The notes: generated from the sequence alone by a model not told the origin. A stretch of 32,401 nt of DNA from Aneurinibacillus thermoaerophilus (GCF_900099925.1 NZ_FNDE01000037.1:3172-35572); one strand, 5' to 3'. Shown: positions 24,788 to 32,401, numbered from the stretch's first letter. Translations and numbers: made by a program.

Positions 24788-25207
24788 TTGCATAGAAAAA
24801 TTCCTTTTTGCATTGAAGATAAACAAACACCCCTCCCGGTCGCCACAATTGGTTTTGTTCGCCGTGAAATCGGGATGACGCCTGCTTATGAAGCTTGGTA
24901 TCACGGTGCGACAAACAAGACAAGTGACCAGGTGGCTGAGTGCGCGACGTGGAATGCGGACGAGGAAGAAAGGATTCGGCAATTGACGGAGCGCGTAGAA
25001 TGGGCGGTAAGTCGGTTGTCCAAGAAGGAAGAAGAGATTATTCGGAAGCGGTATCTGGAAGATGAGAGCTTTGATTATATTGTGGCTGGAGAGGTAGGAC
25101 TGAGCGAACGGACGTATACCAGGGTGAAGGCTCGGGCGTTTTATAAGTTGGCATTTATGCTGAAGCTGGAAGTGCTGGCTGAAGATCCGGGCCCTGTTCC
25201 GGCATGA
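24788..25207 (+). pseudogene. ArpU-family phage late regulator, probably 5'-truncated
   Basis: From about codon 40 the 139-residue frame matches ArpU-type phage transcriptional regulators: VEWAVSRLSKKEEEIIRKRY, LEDESFDYIV and SERTYTRVKARAFYKLAFML, a sigma-factor-like helix-turn-helix used for phage late or lysis genes. The first ~25 residues do not fit the family N-terminus and the start lacks a ribosome binding site. The body of the gene is GC-richer than the AT-rich sequence before ~24830, so the IS630 event probably removed the true 5' end. It shows that the region derives from a phage. Confidence 0.75.
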
Positions 25208-25239
25208 GTGAGGAAATTAAACAATGGAAAACCAACGAG

Positions 25240-25277
25240 AAAGGCGGTTCCGAAAAGGGATTGCCTTTTGTATTTTT
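25240..25277 (+). terminator. Terminator after the ArpU gene
   Basis: AAAGGCGGTTCC/GGGATTGCCTTT stem (12 pairs with G-U wobbles), GAAAA loop, followed by TGTATTTTT. Confidence 0.7.
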
Positions 25278-25472
25278 AGAAGATATCCGATAGCTTGGTT
25301 TATGGAAACAGGAATATTTAAAGTTAAAAATAATTATTCAGATAATCATGCTTTTTCTTTATTTTATAAAGGTGTAGTATAAAAGGATTATATTTCTTGA
25401 AAAATGTAATTTTTGTGTTTTTCCTATGCTGAGCGGGAAAGAATATAAAAAAGTATTAGGAGGAGAAAAAGC

Positions 25473-27290
25473 ATGGTAACCAAATTAAAACGATTTTTAA
25501 TTGGATGACCGATGAAGACAGATGAACTTACAGAAGAAAAATTAAGTAAATTAAAAGCGCTGGCTGTTCTTTCTTCCGATGCTTTATCTTCTGTTGCATA
25601 CGGAACAGAACAAATTCTTTTAGTGTTAATTACCGTTGGTGCAGCAGCGTTATGGTATTCCATCCCGATTTCATTTGCTGTTCTTGGTCTGTTAACAGTA
25701 CTAATTTTGTCTTATCGCCAAACCATTTATGCTTATCCAACAGGCGGTGGTGCGTATATTGTAGCTAAAGACAACTTGGGCACTTCCGTTGGCCTAGTTG
25801 CTGGTGGATCTTTGCTGGTAGATTACATCTTAACCGTAGCAGTGAGCTCCTCAGCTGGTACAGATGCTATTACATCAGCTTTTCCAACATTTCATGAGCA
25901 TCGTGTTATGATTGCGCTATTAATGATTTTAACGTTAACGATTTTAAATTTACGCGGGATTACAGAATCTGCAACCATACTAATGTATCCCGTTTATTTG
26001 TTTGTTTTCGCTGTTTTTCTTCTAATTATCGGTGGTGGGTATCAATGGATGACAGGGAATGTGCATGCTCAGGCTCCCGCTTATGGAGTAGCCGTTCCAG
26101 GGATTACCTTATTCCTGCTGTTAAAAGCGTTTAGTTCAGGCTGTTCTGCTTTAACAGGGGTAGAAGCGGTATCAAATGCGATTCCTAATTTTAGAGACCC
26201 AGCCCCTAGAAATGCGGCAAGAACTCTGATCATGATGGGAGTTATCCTTGGCATTATGTTCATTGGTATTAGCCTTCTGGCTTATGTATACGGCATTGCT
26301 CCTAAAGCAGATGAAACAGTCGTATCCCAGATCGCATCAGCCGTATTTGGACGAGGAATTATTTATTAGTTTATTCAGGCTGTAACATCACTGATTTTAT
26401 TCCTCGCTGCAAACACTGCATTCGCAGCATTTCCATTACTTGCCTTTATGCTATCAAAAGACAGATTTTTACCGAATATGTTTATGGTTCGAGGAGATCG
26501 TTTTGGTTTTTCAAATGGAATCATTTTCTTAGGTATCTTTTCAGCACTCTTGATTATTGTTTCTGAAGGAGATACAGAAAATCTAATCCCTCTTTACGCG
26601 ATAGGGGTGTTCGTTCCCTTTACCTTATCTCAAACAGGGATGATGAAACGATGGATTACGAAAAAGCCAGCGGGATGGCTTCTCCCTTTTGTTATTAATA
26701 CGGTTGGGATGCTGACTACGCTTACAATTACCCTTATTTTCTTGATTACAAAATTCTCGCAAGTATGGATGATTTTCTTGTTCCTTCCTGCTGTTATCTT
26801 TGCTTTTAAGAAAGTAAACCAGCATTATCGCGACCTTGCGGAACAATTACGCATTGATCTTTCTACAGATAAGCCGGAGAAAAAGGGAAGCGTGATTGTG
26901 ATTCCTGTAGCGGGTATTACGCAGGTTGTTCGAAATACCATCAGCTACGCTCAATCACTGTCAGATGATATCGTAGCCGTTTATGTTGGATTTGATGAAG
27001 AAGAAATTAAAAAAATGGAGGAGAAGTGGGAAGAGTGGAATCCGGGTGTACGTCTTATTACCTTGCGTTCCCGCTATCGCAGTATTGTGCGCCCCTTATC
27101 TAAATTTATTGATACGGTGGAATGGAAAACTTCAGCCACCGATCATGTAACGGTTATGATTCCACAATTTATTACGAAGCGTTGGTGGCATAATTTGCTG
27201 CATAACCAGACGAGTTTATTGTTACGTGCTTATTTATTTGCACGACAAGACGTTAAGATAACGACTGTTCCTTATCGATTAAAAAAATAA
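25473..27290 (+). pseudogene. kimA: KimA-type high-affinity potassium transporter, interrupted by two nonsense codons
   Basis: A 605-codon frame colinear with B. subtilis KimA (formerly YdaO, ~607 residues): twelve APC-fold membrane segments (SSDALSSVAYGTEQILLVL, YAYPTGGGAYIVAKDNLG, LLLKAFSSGCSALTGVEA) and the cytosolic C-terminal domain that senses c-di-AMP. TGA at 25506-25508 (codon 12) replaces the Arg of the usual FLIGRP, and TAG at 26367-26369 (codon 299) replaces a Tyr. No frameshift occurs, so both losses look recent or are sequence errors. ATG 25473 follows AGGAGGAG; ATG 25512 could restart but lacks a good site. No ydaO-type c-di-AMP riboswitch is visible upstream. Confidence 0.88.
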
Positions 27291-27379
27291 GGTTGAATGC
27301 CTAACGATTAAAGTAGTCGTTCTCTGAAGAGGAACGGCTTTATGTTCGTCTGCATGCTGCTTTAATGTAGTGCTAAGGC

Positions 27380-27517
27380 TTGAGGATCGTTTTTTTATTA
27401 TCGCGTCAAACTGTATCACCAAGTATTGGTGGAACAGTATTAATAATTGTTGCAGTTCTTATTTGGAAATGGGCTGTATGGATGGATAATCAATACGCAA
27501 AGAGAAATAAGTCATAA
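27380..27517 (+). CDS. Possible 45-residue single-span membrane peptide or gene remnant
   Basis: From TTG 27380 a frame of 45 codons reads through one hydrophobic segment (SIGGTVLIIVAVLIWKWAVW) and a basic tail, ending TAA at 27515-27517. There is no clear ribosome binding site. It could be a small membrane protein or the C-terminal end of a lost transporter. Confidence 0.25.
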   Translation: MRIVFLLSRQTVSPSIGGTVLIIVAVLIWKWAVWMDNQYAKRNKS

Positions 27518-27638
27518 AGTGTTATTAATGCTTTTTAATTGTAAAAAAGTTTGGCGTGAAGATGGCGTAATTTTGGCCAGATATTGGCGCGCCGTTTTGA
27601 GATAGGGGTAGTATGATGATAGTATCAGAAGATAAGCG

Positions 27639-27671
27639 AAGGGGCCGTTCCGAGGGGAGCGGTCCTTTTTT
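27639..27671 (+). terminator. Rho-independent terminator
   Basis: A 12-bp stem with G-U pairs (AGGGGCCGTTCC/GGAGCGGTCCTT), GAGG loop and TTTTTT. It sits in the ~660 bp between kimA and the DUF2935 gene (27291-27951). Apart from the small membrane frame at 27380 and a CGTTC/GAACG hairpin near 27318, I see nothing else there. Confidence 0.75.
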
Positions 27672-27951
27672 GGTTGCATAAAAAAAGAGAGACACACGAA
27701 GTAACACGAACGTAAGGTGAAGAGGGTGTACCGTACACAAGAGCGCGGAAATTAAAGCATGAGGTCATAAAAAATCTAGCTTGGATTATCTATGATGAGC
27801 AAAAGAAAGGAATAGGTGCTCTCTTCATGAGAACGCCTTTTTTAAGTTCGATAACTTGGTTTATGTCTATTTAACAAATAAATGTAGGTTGTTACCCATT
27901 GGAACATTTATGCATATCTTATTCTGAAAGTTTATTTTAGGAGGCTTGTTC

Positions 27952-28761
27952 ATGTCCAATGGATTTGTTGCTCGCTCGTTAGATGAGGTTCGTTTCTGGT
28001 CCCGTATTATGAAAGAACACTCGTTGTTTATTACATTGGGCCTTCGATGTGAAGATACTCAGCTTATAAATGAAGCACAACAATTTTTTCGTATCTTCGA
28101 ACAAATTGAGAGCCAATCACACGCTTTTACTTTGAATACCGATCCTCGACAGATTGCGCAATTTAATGCAGAGGTTTATAATGCTGTCTCCCATATTTGG
28201 GCTTATAAAAGAAAACTTCTTGGTCTTATTTTACATTGCAAGTTGCCTGGAGCTAATTTATTTCCTTTACTTATTGATCATATAAGTAGAGAAGCAAATT
28301 ACTTTAGAAATAGGTTGTCAGAGTTAAATCAAGGTCAATTGGAGCCAATACCCGATGCCATTATCGATGAAAACGTATTTTTCTTGCGTATTATGGCCGA
28401 TCATGCGAAATTTATTGGTCATCTTCTGGACCCGTCAGAACGAAAACTCGTAGAGCAGGCTCAGGAATTCAGTCATGATTTTGATCAATTATTATTTCAA
28501 GCAATTGATTTGGATTCTATGCGTCCACAATCACAAACGTCCCCTCTTCTTAGTCAGTTTCTTGACCAAAACAGAGTATCTGTAAAATCACTTCGTGATT
28601 TTAAAAAGACGGCTCGTGATTTAATTGAGGCATGCCGTATTAAAAGTATTATTCACCCGTTACTGGCTGATCACGTATTCCGTGAAGCGGAGAGATTTCT
28701 GGAGATTATCGATATGTTTGAAAGGGCACTAACAGGAAAAAAATCTGTTAGTAAATGCTAA
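27952..28761 (+). CDS. DUF2935-domain protein (ferritin-like helical bundle, two repeats)
   Basis: A 269-residue all-helical protein made of two tandem DUF2935 domains. Each repeat has the same spaced metal-ligand-like residues: WSRIMKEHSLFI and LIDHISREANYFRNRL in the first, FLRIMADHAKFI and LLADHVFREAERFLEI in the second. The fold is ferritin-like and common in Bacillales, but its function is unknown; metal binding is suggested by the repeated His/Glu pattern. ATG 27952 follows a perfect AGGAGG. Not a typical phage gene, so probably cargo or host DNA between phage segments. Confidence 0.85.
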   Translation: MSNGFVARSLDEVRFWSRIMKEHSLFITLGLRCEDTQLINEAQQFFRIFEQIESQSHAFTLNTDPRQIAQFNAEVYNAVSHIWAYKRKLLGLILHCKLPGANLFPLLIDHISREANYFRNRLSELNQGQLEPIPDAIIDENVFFLRIMADHAKFIGHLLDPSERKLVEQAQEFSHDFDQLLFQAIDLDSMRPQSQTSPLLSQFLDQNRVSVKSLRDFKKTARDLIEACRIKSIIHPLLADHVFREAERFLEIIDMFERALTGKKSVSKC

Positions 28762-28796
28762 AAACGTCCGACAATGCCCACTTTGTAAACTAGGAT

Positions 28797-28826
28797 AGCC
28801 GCTCCAATTGAGAAGTGGCTTTTTCT
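28797..28826 (+). terminator. Terminator after the DUF2935 gene
   Basis: AGCCGCT/AGTGGCT stem (7 bp, one wobble) followed by TTTTTC. Confidence 0.65.
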
Positions 28827-28832
28827 TTTGCG

Positions 28833-28915
28833 TAACGTTACAACCGAGCCAGTGAAACGCAAGCGCACATGTAACGCTTCATTGGTTGGCTTGTAACGTT
28901 AAAACTTTGCGTTAC
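28833..28915. repeat. Large imperfect inverted repeat with five GTAACG motifs
   Basis: Arms 28833-28859 and 28875-28901 are complementary at 22 of 27 positions around a 15-nt loop. GTAACG occurs at 28832, 28871 and 28893, and its complement CGTTAC at 28836 and 28910. No gene overlaps it. It may be a protein-binding cluster, a structured RNA or the end of a mobile element. Confidence 0.65.
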
Positions 28916-28956
28916 AATTGCAGGAAAATAGTCCTTCTTTTACAATAATATTTTGG

Positions 28957-29174
28957 GTGTTTAAAATCTATTATGCAAGAAAAACACAACTTGCTTTCTT
29001 AAAAGGAATATTGGAGCACTGTATTCAGGAAAAAGAGCAGTTCTCTCAGAAATTAAAAGAAAAGCCGGAGTTAAGAAATTTCTAACTAGAAAGAAGTTCG
29101 GTGAGAAATATCCGTTTGGCGATTTATCCTTTTATTATGTAGTGAAGACCAAAAGTAACTTTTTATTTTGCTGA
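28957..29174 (+). pseudogene. Frameshifted gene remnant
   Basis: Two frames join naturally: ARKTQLAFLKGILEHCIQEK through KPELR, then in another frame KFLTRKKFGEKYPFGDLSFY and VVKTKSNF, with the shift near 29075-29080. No start codon with ribosome binding site is seen. The family is not recognised. It is the only coding-like stretch between the inverted repeat and hicA. Confidence 0.4.
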
Positions 29175-29198
29175 ATATGGAAAACTTAACAAAATCCT

Positions 29199-29242
29199 CT
29201 TGATATATGATACTAAATATGATACTATAATATCAGGAGGTG
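29199..29242 (+). promoter_or_regulatory. hicAB promoter and operator repeats
   Basis: ATATGATACTA is repeated directly at 29205-29215 and 29217-29227 (12-bp period), and TGATAT/ATATCA (29201-29206, 29230-29235) frame them. TTGATA at 29200 and TATAAT at 29226 are -35/-10-like (spacing 20; TACTAT gives 17). AGGAGGTG precedes the hicA ATG. Overlap of promoter and repeats fits autorepression by HicB. Confidence 0.5.
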
Positions 29243-29246
29243 AAAC

Positions 29247-29471
29247 ATGGCAAGGATAGATAAAATCCTCGAAAAAATGAAAAACCGCCCTAACGGAATA
29301 TGGTTCGAGGAAATTGCCATCGTGCTTGAATATTACGGATACATACAAGTGAGAAGCAAAGGGTCTCACCATCACTTCCGAAATCAAGCAGGCGATGTAA
29401 TCACAATCCCAAAGCAAAATCCCGTTAAGGCGGTGTACGTAAAAAACGTACTAAAAAGGATGGGGGAGTGA
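29247..29471 (+). CDS. hicA: HicA-family mRNA interferase toxin
   Basis: A 74-residue HicA: a small dsRBD-like fold with the conserved histidine in VRSKGSHHHFRN and the end VKAVYVKNVLKRMG. HicA toxins cleave mRNA and are neutralised by HicB. ATG 29247 is preceded by AGGAGGTGAAAC. The gene ends 45 bp before hicB with a GGGGAG/CTCCCC hairpin between, perhaps for differential expression. Confidence 0.92.
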   Translation: MARIDKILEKMKNRPNGIWFEEIAIVLEYYGYIQVRSKGSHHHFRNQAGDVITIPKQNPVKAVYVKNVLKRMGE

Positions 29472-29516
29472 CGGCTCCCCTTCCTTCAAAATATATTCTA
29501 TCCTTGTAAAGAATAA

Positions 29517-29870
29517 ATGGCAAATAAAGACGTTTCTTATTACATGAGCTTACCCTATACCATTCAGATTCAACATATAAATGATGAAAGCGGTCAGTAT
29601 TATTATGCGACTGTGCTTGAATTGGATGGTTGTCAAAGTGATGGGCAAACGGTAGAAGAAGCACATAAAAACATTCGGGAAGCAATGGAAGGTTGGTTTG
29701 AGACTAAATTAGAGTTTGGCGACCCAATTCCAGAACCGATAACCGATGATGATTACAGTGGAAAATTCGTCGTGCGTGTTCCTAAAAGTTTACATCGGCA
29801 GTTAGCACAAATGGCAGCAAAAGAAGGAATATCGTTAAATCAATACGTACTTTACAAATTAAGCCGTTAA
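29517..29870 (+). CDS. hicB: HicB-family antitoxin
   Basis: A 117-residue HicB. The N-terminal half has the partial RNase H-like fold (YYYATVLELDGCQSDGQTVE, EEAHKNIREAMEGWFE). The C-terminal ~32 residues form a ribbon-helix-helix DNA-binding domain (VVRVPKSLHRQLAQMAAKEG, ISLNQYVLYKLSR). It would bind HicA and repress the operon at the repeats before hicA. The ribosome binding site is weak (ATG 29517). Confidence 0.92.
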   Translation: MANKDVSYYMSLPYTIQIQHINDESGQYYYATVLELDGCQSDGQTVEEAHKNIREAMEGWFETKLEFGDPIPEPITDDDYSGKFVVRVPKSLHRQLAQMAAKEGISLNQYVLYKLSR

Positions 29871-29895
29871 GTCACTCTCCGGAGTGGCTTTTTCT
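29870..29895 (+). terminator. Terminator of hicAB
   Basis: CACTC/GAGTG stem extended by flanking pairs around TCCG, followed by CTTTTTCTTT. Confidence 0.75.
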
Positions 29896-29924
29896 TTACC
29901 CTAAAACGGAGGTGGGTGATAGAA

Positions 29925-31221
29925 ATGGAAATACGAAAGGTACCTGTCAGCAACATCAATTCAGCGCCGTACAACCCGCGTGTGGATTTACGGCCCGGAG
30001 ATCCGGAATACGAGAAGCTAAAGCGTTCCATTGCGGAGTTTGGATATGTCGAGCCGCTTGTTTGGAACGGAACGTACCGGGAATCTTGTAGACGGCCACC
30101 AGCGATTAAAAATTTTACTGGAACAAGGCCATACGGAAATCGAAGTATCCGTGGTTAACCTGGACGAAGTACGCGAGAAGGCGCTGAACATCGCACTGAA
30201 TAAAATTAGTGGACGATGGGATGAAGAGAAGCTGGCTATCTTGCTCCAGGAGTTGGTTGAGAGTGAAAGTAGTATCGAGCTGACCGGCTTTGATGGTGAG
30301 GAACTGGAAGACCTTATCTCTGCTTTACCTGCTGACACAGAGCCGGGTGAGCCCGTCGTCGATGATGAATATGACGTGCAGGTTGCGCTCGATGCTATCA
30401 AAGAGCCGGAAACAAGGCATGGGGATATATGGCGCTTGGGCAGGCATTTGCTTGTCTGTGGTGATGCTGCACGCTTAGAAGATGTACAGCGTCTTATGCA
30501 GGGTAAAAAAGCAAATCTGGTAGTTACAGACCCGCCGTATAACGTAGCTGTGGAAAGTGATTCAGAACGTCTGGCTGCAGACAGTCGTGATTCTATTTTA
30601 AATGACAACATGTCCGATGAGGATTTTGTTGTGTTCTTAAATCAGATATTTGCAAACTACGCCGCGATCATGAAACCGAACGCGGCGATTTACATTTTTC
30701 ACCCATCTTCTTATCAGCGAGAGTTTGAGAATGCGATGAATGCCGCTGGAATCGTGACCCGTTCACAGTGCATTTGGGTGAAGAACGCGCCGACGTTTGG
30801 CTGAGCGCAGTACCGGTATAAGCATGAGCCAGTGTTTTATGCACACATCAAAGGGAAAGCTCCGGCATGGTATGGCGATCGAAAGCAGACGACAGTGTGG
30901 AAAGCAGGATTGCCTGTCGAAATTCCACAACCAGAAACCGTATGGGAAGTATCGCGTGGCGATGTGACGAAATATGTCCATCCGACACAGAAACCATTGG
31001 ATTTGCTGGCGATTCCGATTGGCAACAGCAGCAAGAAAGGGGATATTGTTGTTGATTTCTTTGGTGGCAGCGGTTCAACGCTGATGACGTGTGAACAGAT
31101 GGGACGTGAATGTCGGACGCTTGAATTGGACCCGGTATTTTGTGATGTGATTAAGCAGCGATTCTATGAAGCAACTGGTATTGAGCCTGTTCTTGTTTCT
31201 CGTATTGATGAAGTGGCATAA
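29925..31221 (+). pseudogene. ParB-domain DNA methyltransferase of phage type, broken
   Basis: Intact it would be ~430 residues: a ParB-like N-terminal domain (MEIRKVPVSNINSAPYNPRV, GHQRLKILLEQGH), then a beta-class N6/N4 methyltransferase with catalytic DPPY (LVVTDPPYNVAVES) before the AdoMet motif (VVDFFGGSGSTLMTCEQMGR). One extra G at 30069-30070 shifts the frame within PLVWNERTGNLVDG, and TGA at 30802-30804 replaces the Trp of NAPTFGW. The rest is colinear. Such enzymes sit just before the terminase in Firmicutes prophages, as here, and protect phage DNA. ATG 29925 follows GGAGGTGG. Confidence 0.88.
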
Positions 31222-31238
31222 CCGTAGAAAAAGCAAAA

Positions 31239-31368
31239 GGAGGACGCTGCGAACGCCCTCCTGACAAGCTGCCGGGTACCCCCGACGAAGGATAGCAGAA
31301 CACCGTGGCCACGGAAGGGAAAGCTGCTATCCTGTTTCCATTTTACATGGAACTCGGGGGTATGTTCA
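31239..31368 (+). ncRNA. Structured leader or packaging-site candidate (three-way junction)
   Basis: After the methyltransferase stop codon comes a hairpin GGAGG/CCTCC (31239-31261), then three nested helices: TACCCCCGA (31277-31285) with TCGGGGGTA (31354-31362), closing; GGATAGCAG (31290-31298) with CTGCTATCC (31324-31332), capped by the palindrome CCGTGGCCACGG (31303-31314); and TTCCA (31336-31340) with TGGAA (31348-31352). The closing strand holds the only purine-rich ribosome binding site (GGGGG) before ATG 31369. It is either an RNA controlling translation or a DNA packaging (cos/pac) site near the terminase. Confidence 0.55.
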
Positions 31369-31605
31369 ATGAAAAATACGAACGAATATTCTTGTTTTGG
31401 TAATAAGGAAAATGTACTGCTGCAGCACGAAATAGAGACGATGGAAAACATTATGGAGTCGAAGTCAAAGTATCGAAAAATCATTCATGCTGGCATTGCA
31501 CGCTGGGTGAAAGACTTTCAGGAAGGCCGGATTGAAATTAAAACGGTGGATGATTTGAAGAAGCTGATTGAAATCGACTTAGATCTCCAGCGAGATGACG
31601 TATAA
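31369..31605 (+). CDS. 78-residue phage protein of unknown function
   Basis: ATG 31369 follows GGGGG inside the structured leader. The protein is charged and helical (NVLLQHEIETMENIMESKSK, then RWVKDFQEGRIEIKTVDDLK) and ends in an acidic stretch. I do not recognise a family. Its place between the methyltransferase and the terminase small subunit is typical for small phage genes. Confidence 0.65.
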   Translation: MKNTNEYSCFGNKENVLLQHEIETMENIMESKSKYRKIIHAGIARWVKDFQEGRIEIKTVDDLKKLIEIDLDLQRDDV

Positions 31606-31650
31606 AAACAAACTCAACTCAAACCAGATTATGGAGGTGGGTGGAATGTA

Positions 31651-31830
31651 GTGGGACGAGAAAGAAATCCGAATCGCAGAAAAGCATTTGAAATGTGGAA
31701 AGAGAGCAGTGGAACTTTAAGTTTAAAGGACATTGCTGCTGCTTTAGTTTTTGGGAATATATACCGTAATGACAAATATATCGCGGAGATAAAACACCAT
31801 ATTAAGAAATTCAGCGCCTTCTGGTATTGA
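31651..31830 (+). pseudogene. Terminase small subunit, truncated
   Basis: From GTG 31651 (AGGAGG-like ATGGAGGTGGGTGG upstream) the first ~33 residues match phage terminase small subunits of the PBSX type: GRERNPNRRKAFEMWKESSG then SLKDIAAAL, the start of the DNA-binding helix-turn-helix. After ~31749 the similarity ends and an unrelated tail runs to TGA 31828-31830. The remainder and the large subunit are missing, so packaging genes were deleted at this junction. Confidence 0.75.
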
Positions 31831-31893
31831 AATTTTCTTTAGCACCTTTTTCTCTTTGTCATCTAGCAGATATTTAAAACTTAAATTAAGCAT
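31744..31893 (-). CDS. 49-residue minus-strand protein, possibly a truncated gene
   Basis: ATG at 31893 on the minus strand has a perfect AGGAGG ribosome binding site and opens a 49-codon frame (LNLSFKYLLDDKEKKVLKKI, then IPEGAEFLNMVFYLRD) ending TAA at 31744-31746, precisely where terminase homology begins on the other strand. It is thus probably the N-terminal part of a gene cut by the same deletion. Family not recognised. Confidence 0.5.
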   Translation of the reverse strand: MLNLSFKYLLDDKEKKVLKKISIPEGAEFLNMVFYLRDIFVITVYIPKN

Positions 31894-32134
31894 ATATTAT
31901 CCTCCTAATAAAATATATGGCTACCTTCTTTTGCGCTCCATTTTATACAATTCTTATTGACTTTGCTGGCAAATCCCAAATGTTATATCTTTTTATGTTG
32001 TGCATAATAAAATAACTGTAGTTGCCCAAAAACACTTACACAAATTTAAAATTGAATAGAAAAGAGACATATCTCTTCACCCTGTGTAAAAATAGAAGTA
32101 CCACCAACCACTTTTACGCAAAGGAGAAGACTAT
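31894..32134. other. Boundary region before the IS element
   Basis: AT-rich DNA without a gene. The left end of the insertion sequence probably lies near 32020-32050, but only one end is in the window so the terminal inverted repeat cannot be defined. Confidence 0.35.
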
Positions 32135-32401
32135 ATGCCTCTTACGTATAGGGTAGCACATCAACAGGAAATCAACAATATTTTACGTACCTGGCGTTTC
32201 CCACTTTATTTTTCTAAGCCGGTAATGAACCATATGGTTCATTTTCTCGATGGTGTGATGACCAGAGGTTTTTCTGGAACGTTAACCGATATCCATCGTG
32301 AAAGCTGCCATTCACAAGACCGACGGACACTGAGCCATTTTCTTACTCATGGGAAGTGGAATGAGCAGCATTTGATGCGTATAATTCAGCAACAATCATG
32401 G
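32135..32401 (+). mobile_element. IS701/IS4-like DDE transposase, 5' part (continues beyond window)
   Basis: ATG 32135 follows AAGGAGA. The 89 visible residues have the N-terminal pattern of IS701-type transposases (FSKPVMNHMVHFLDGVMTRG, then RRTLSHFLTHGKWNEQHL). The catalytic DDE residues would lie beyond the window end. It marks another insertion into the decayed phage region. Confidence 0.75.

Noticed and set aside
24538-24846. 102-codon minus-strand frame near the IS630 scar
   Set aside because: It crosses a terminator hairpin and the transposase remnant in another frame, with no ribosome binding site or recognisable domain.
25208-25472. c-di-AMP (ydaO) riboswitch upstream of kimA
   Set aside because: Expected from B. 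subtilis, but none of its conserved sequence blocks is visible in the leader.
20349-31221. Stop-codon reassignment as explanation for in-frame stops
   Set aside because: TAA, TAG and TGA all occur as interruptions, two of the three genes also have frameshifts, and neighbouring genes end normally.
1-32401. CRISPR arrays, tRNA or rRNA genes
   Set aside because: No regularly spaced repeats and no tRNA- or rRNA-like sequence seen on either strand.

Overview
The window looks like a chromosomal segment of a spore-forming Bacillales bacterium, probably close to Aneurinibacillus/Brevibacillus. Reasons: a CotE spore-coat segment, a gene order of coat gene, putative amidoligase, mutS and mutL, strong AGGAGG-type ribosome binding sites, a KimA-type potassium transporter and Firmicutes-type phage genes. 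The genus is inference; no rRNA or tRNA gene was seen.

Layout. (1) Bases 1-11342 are AT-richer accessory DNA: the end of an unknown gene, two paralogous Crp/Fnr regulators on the minus strand and, diverging from them, a nine-gene operon that would take anthranilate through 3-hydroxyanthranilate and the 2-aminomuconate meta-cleavage route to pyruvate and acetyl-CoA. The hydroxylase's flavin reductase, a tautomerase and a transporter are not in view. (2) Bases 11343-13465 hold a 45-residue small gene and a 513-residue serine recombinase. Its stop codon directly abuts, in the same frame, the C-terminal ~110 codons of cotE. The N-terminal ~68 codons of cotE are nowhere in the window. This is the architecture of a sporulation-gene intervening element (like skin in sigK or SPbeta in spsM), here with an aromatic catabolic operon as cargo. 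(3) Bases 13466-20290 are higher-GC core chromosome: cotE 3' part, an ATP-grasp/amidoligase-type protein, mutS, mutL and a terminator. (4) Bases 20349-32401 are a decayed mobile region: a broken tyrosine integrase, an XRE repressor with a perfect inverted repeat upstream, a nucleotidyltransferase gene pair, DinB, an IS630 scar, a phage ArpU regulator, a kimA broken by two stop codons, a DUF2935 protein, a hicAB toxin-antitoxin pair, a broken ParB-methyltransferase, a possible three-way-junction RNA or packaging site, a truncated terminase small subunit and the start of an IS701-like transposase.

Main points: the split cotE with catabolic cargo is the strongest candidate for an undescribed system. 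Next are the structured RNA before 31369, the GTAACG inverted-repeat cluster near 28833-28915 and the nucleotidyltransferase pair. Several right-hand genes are broken by single in-frame stops in otherwise open frames, which means either recent decay or sequence error.
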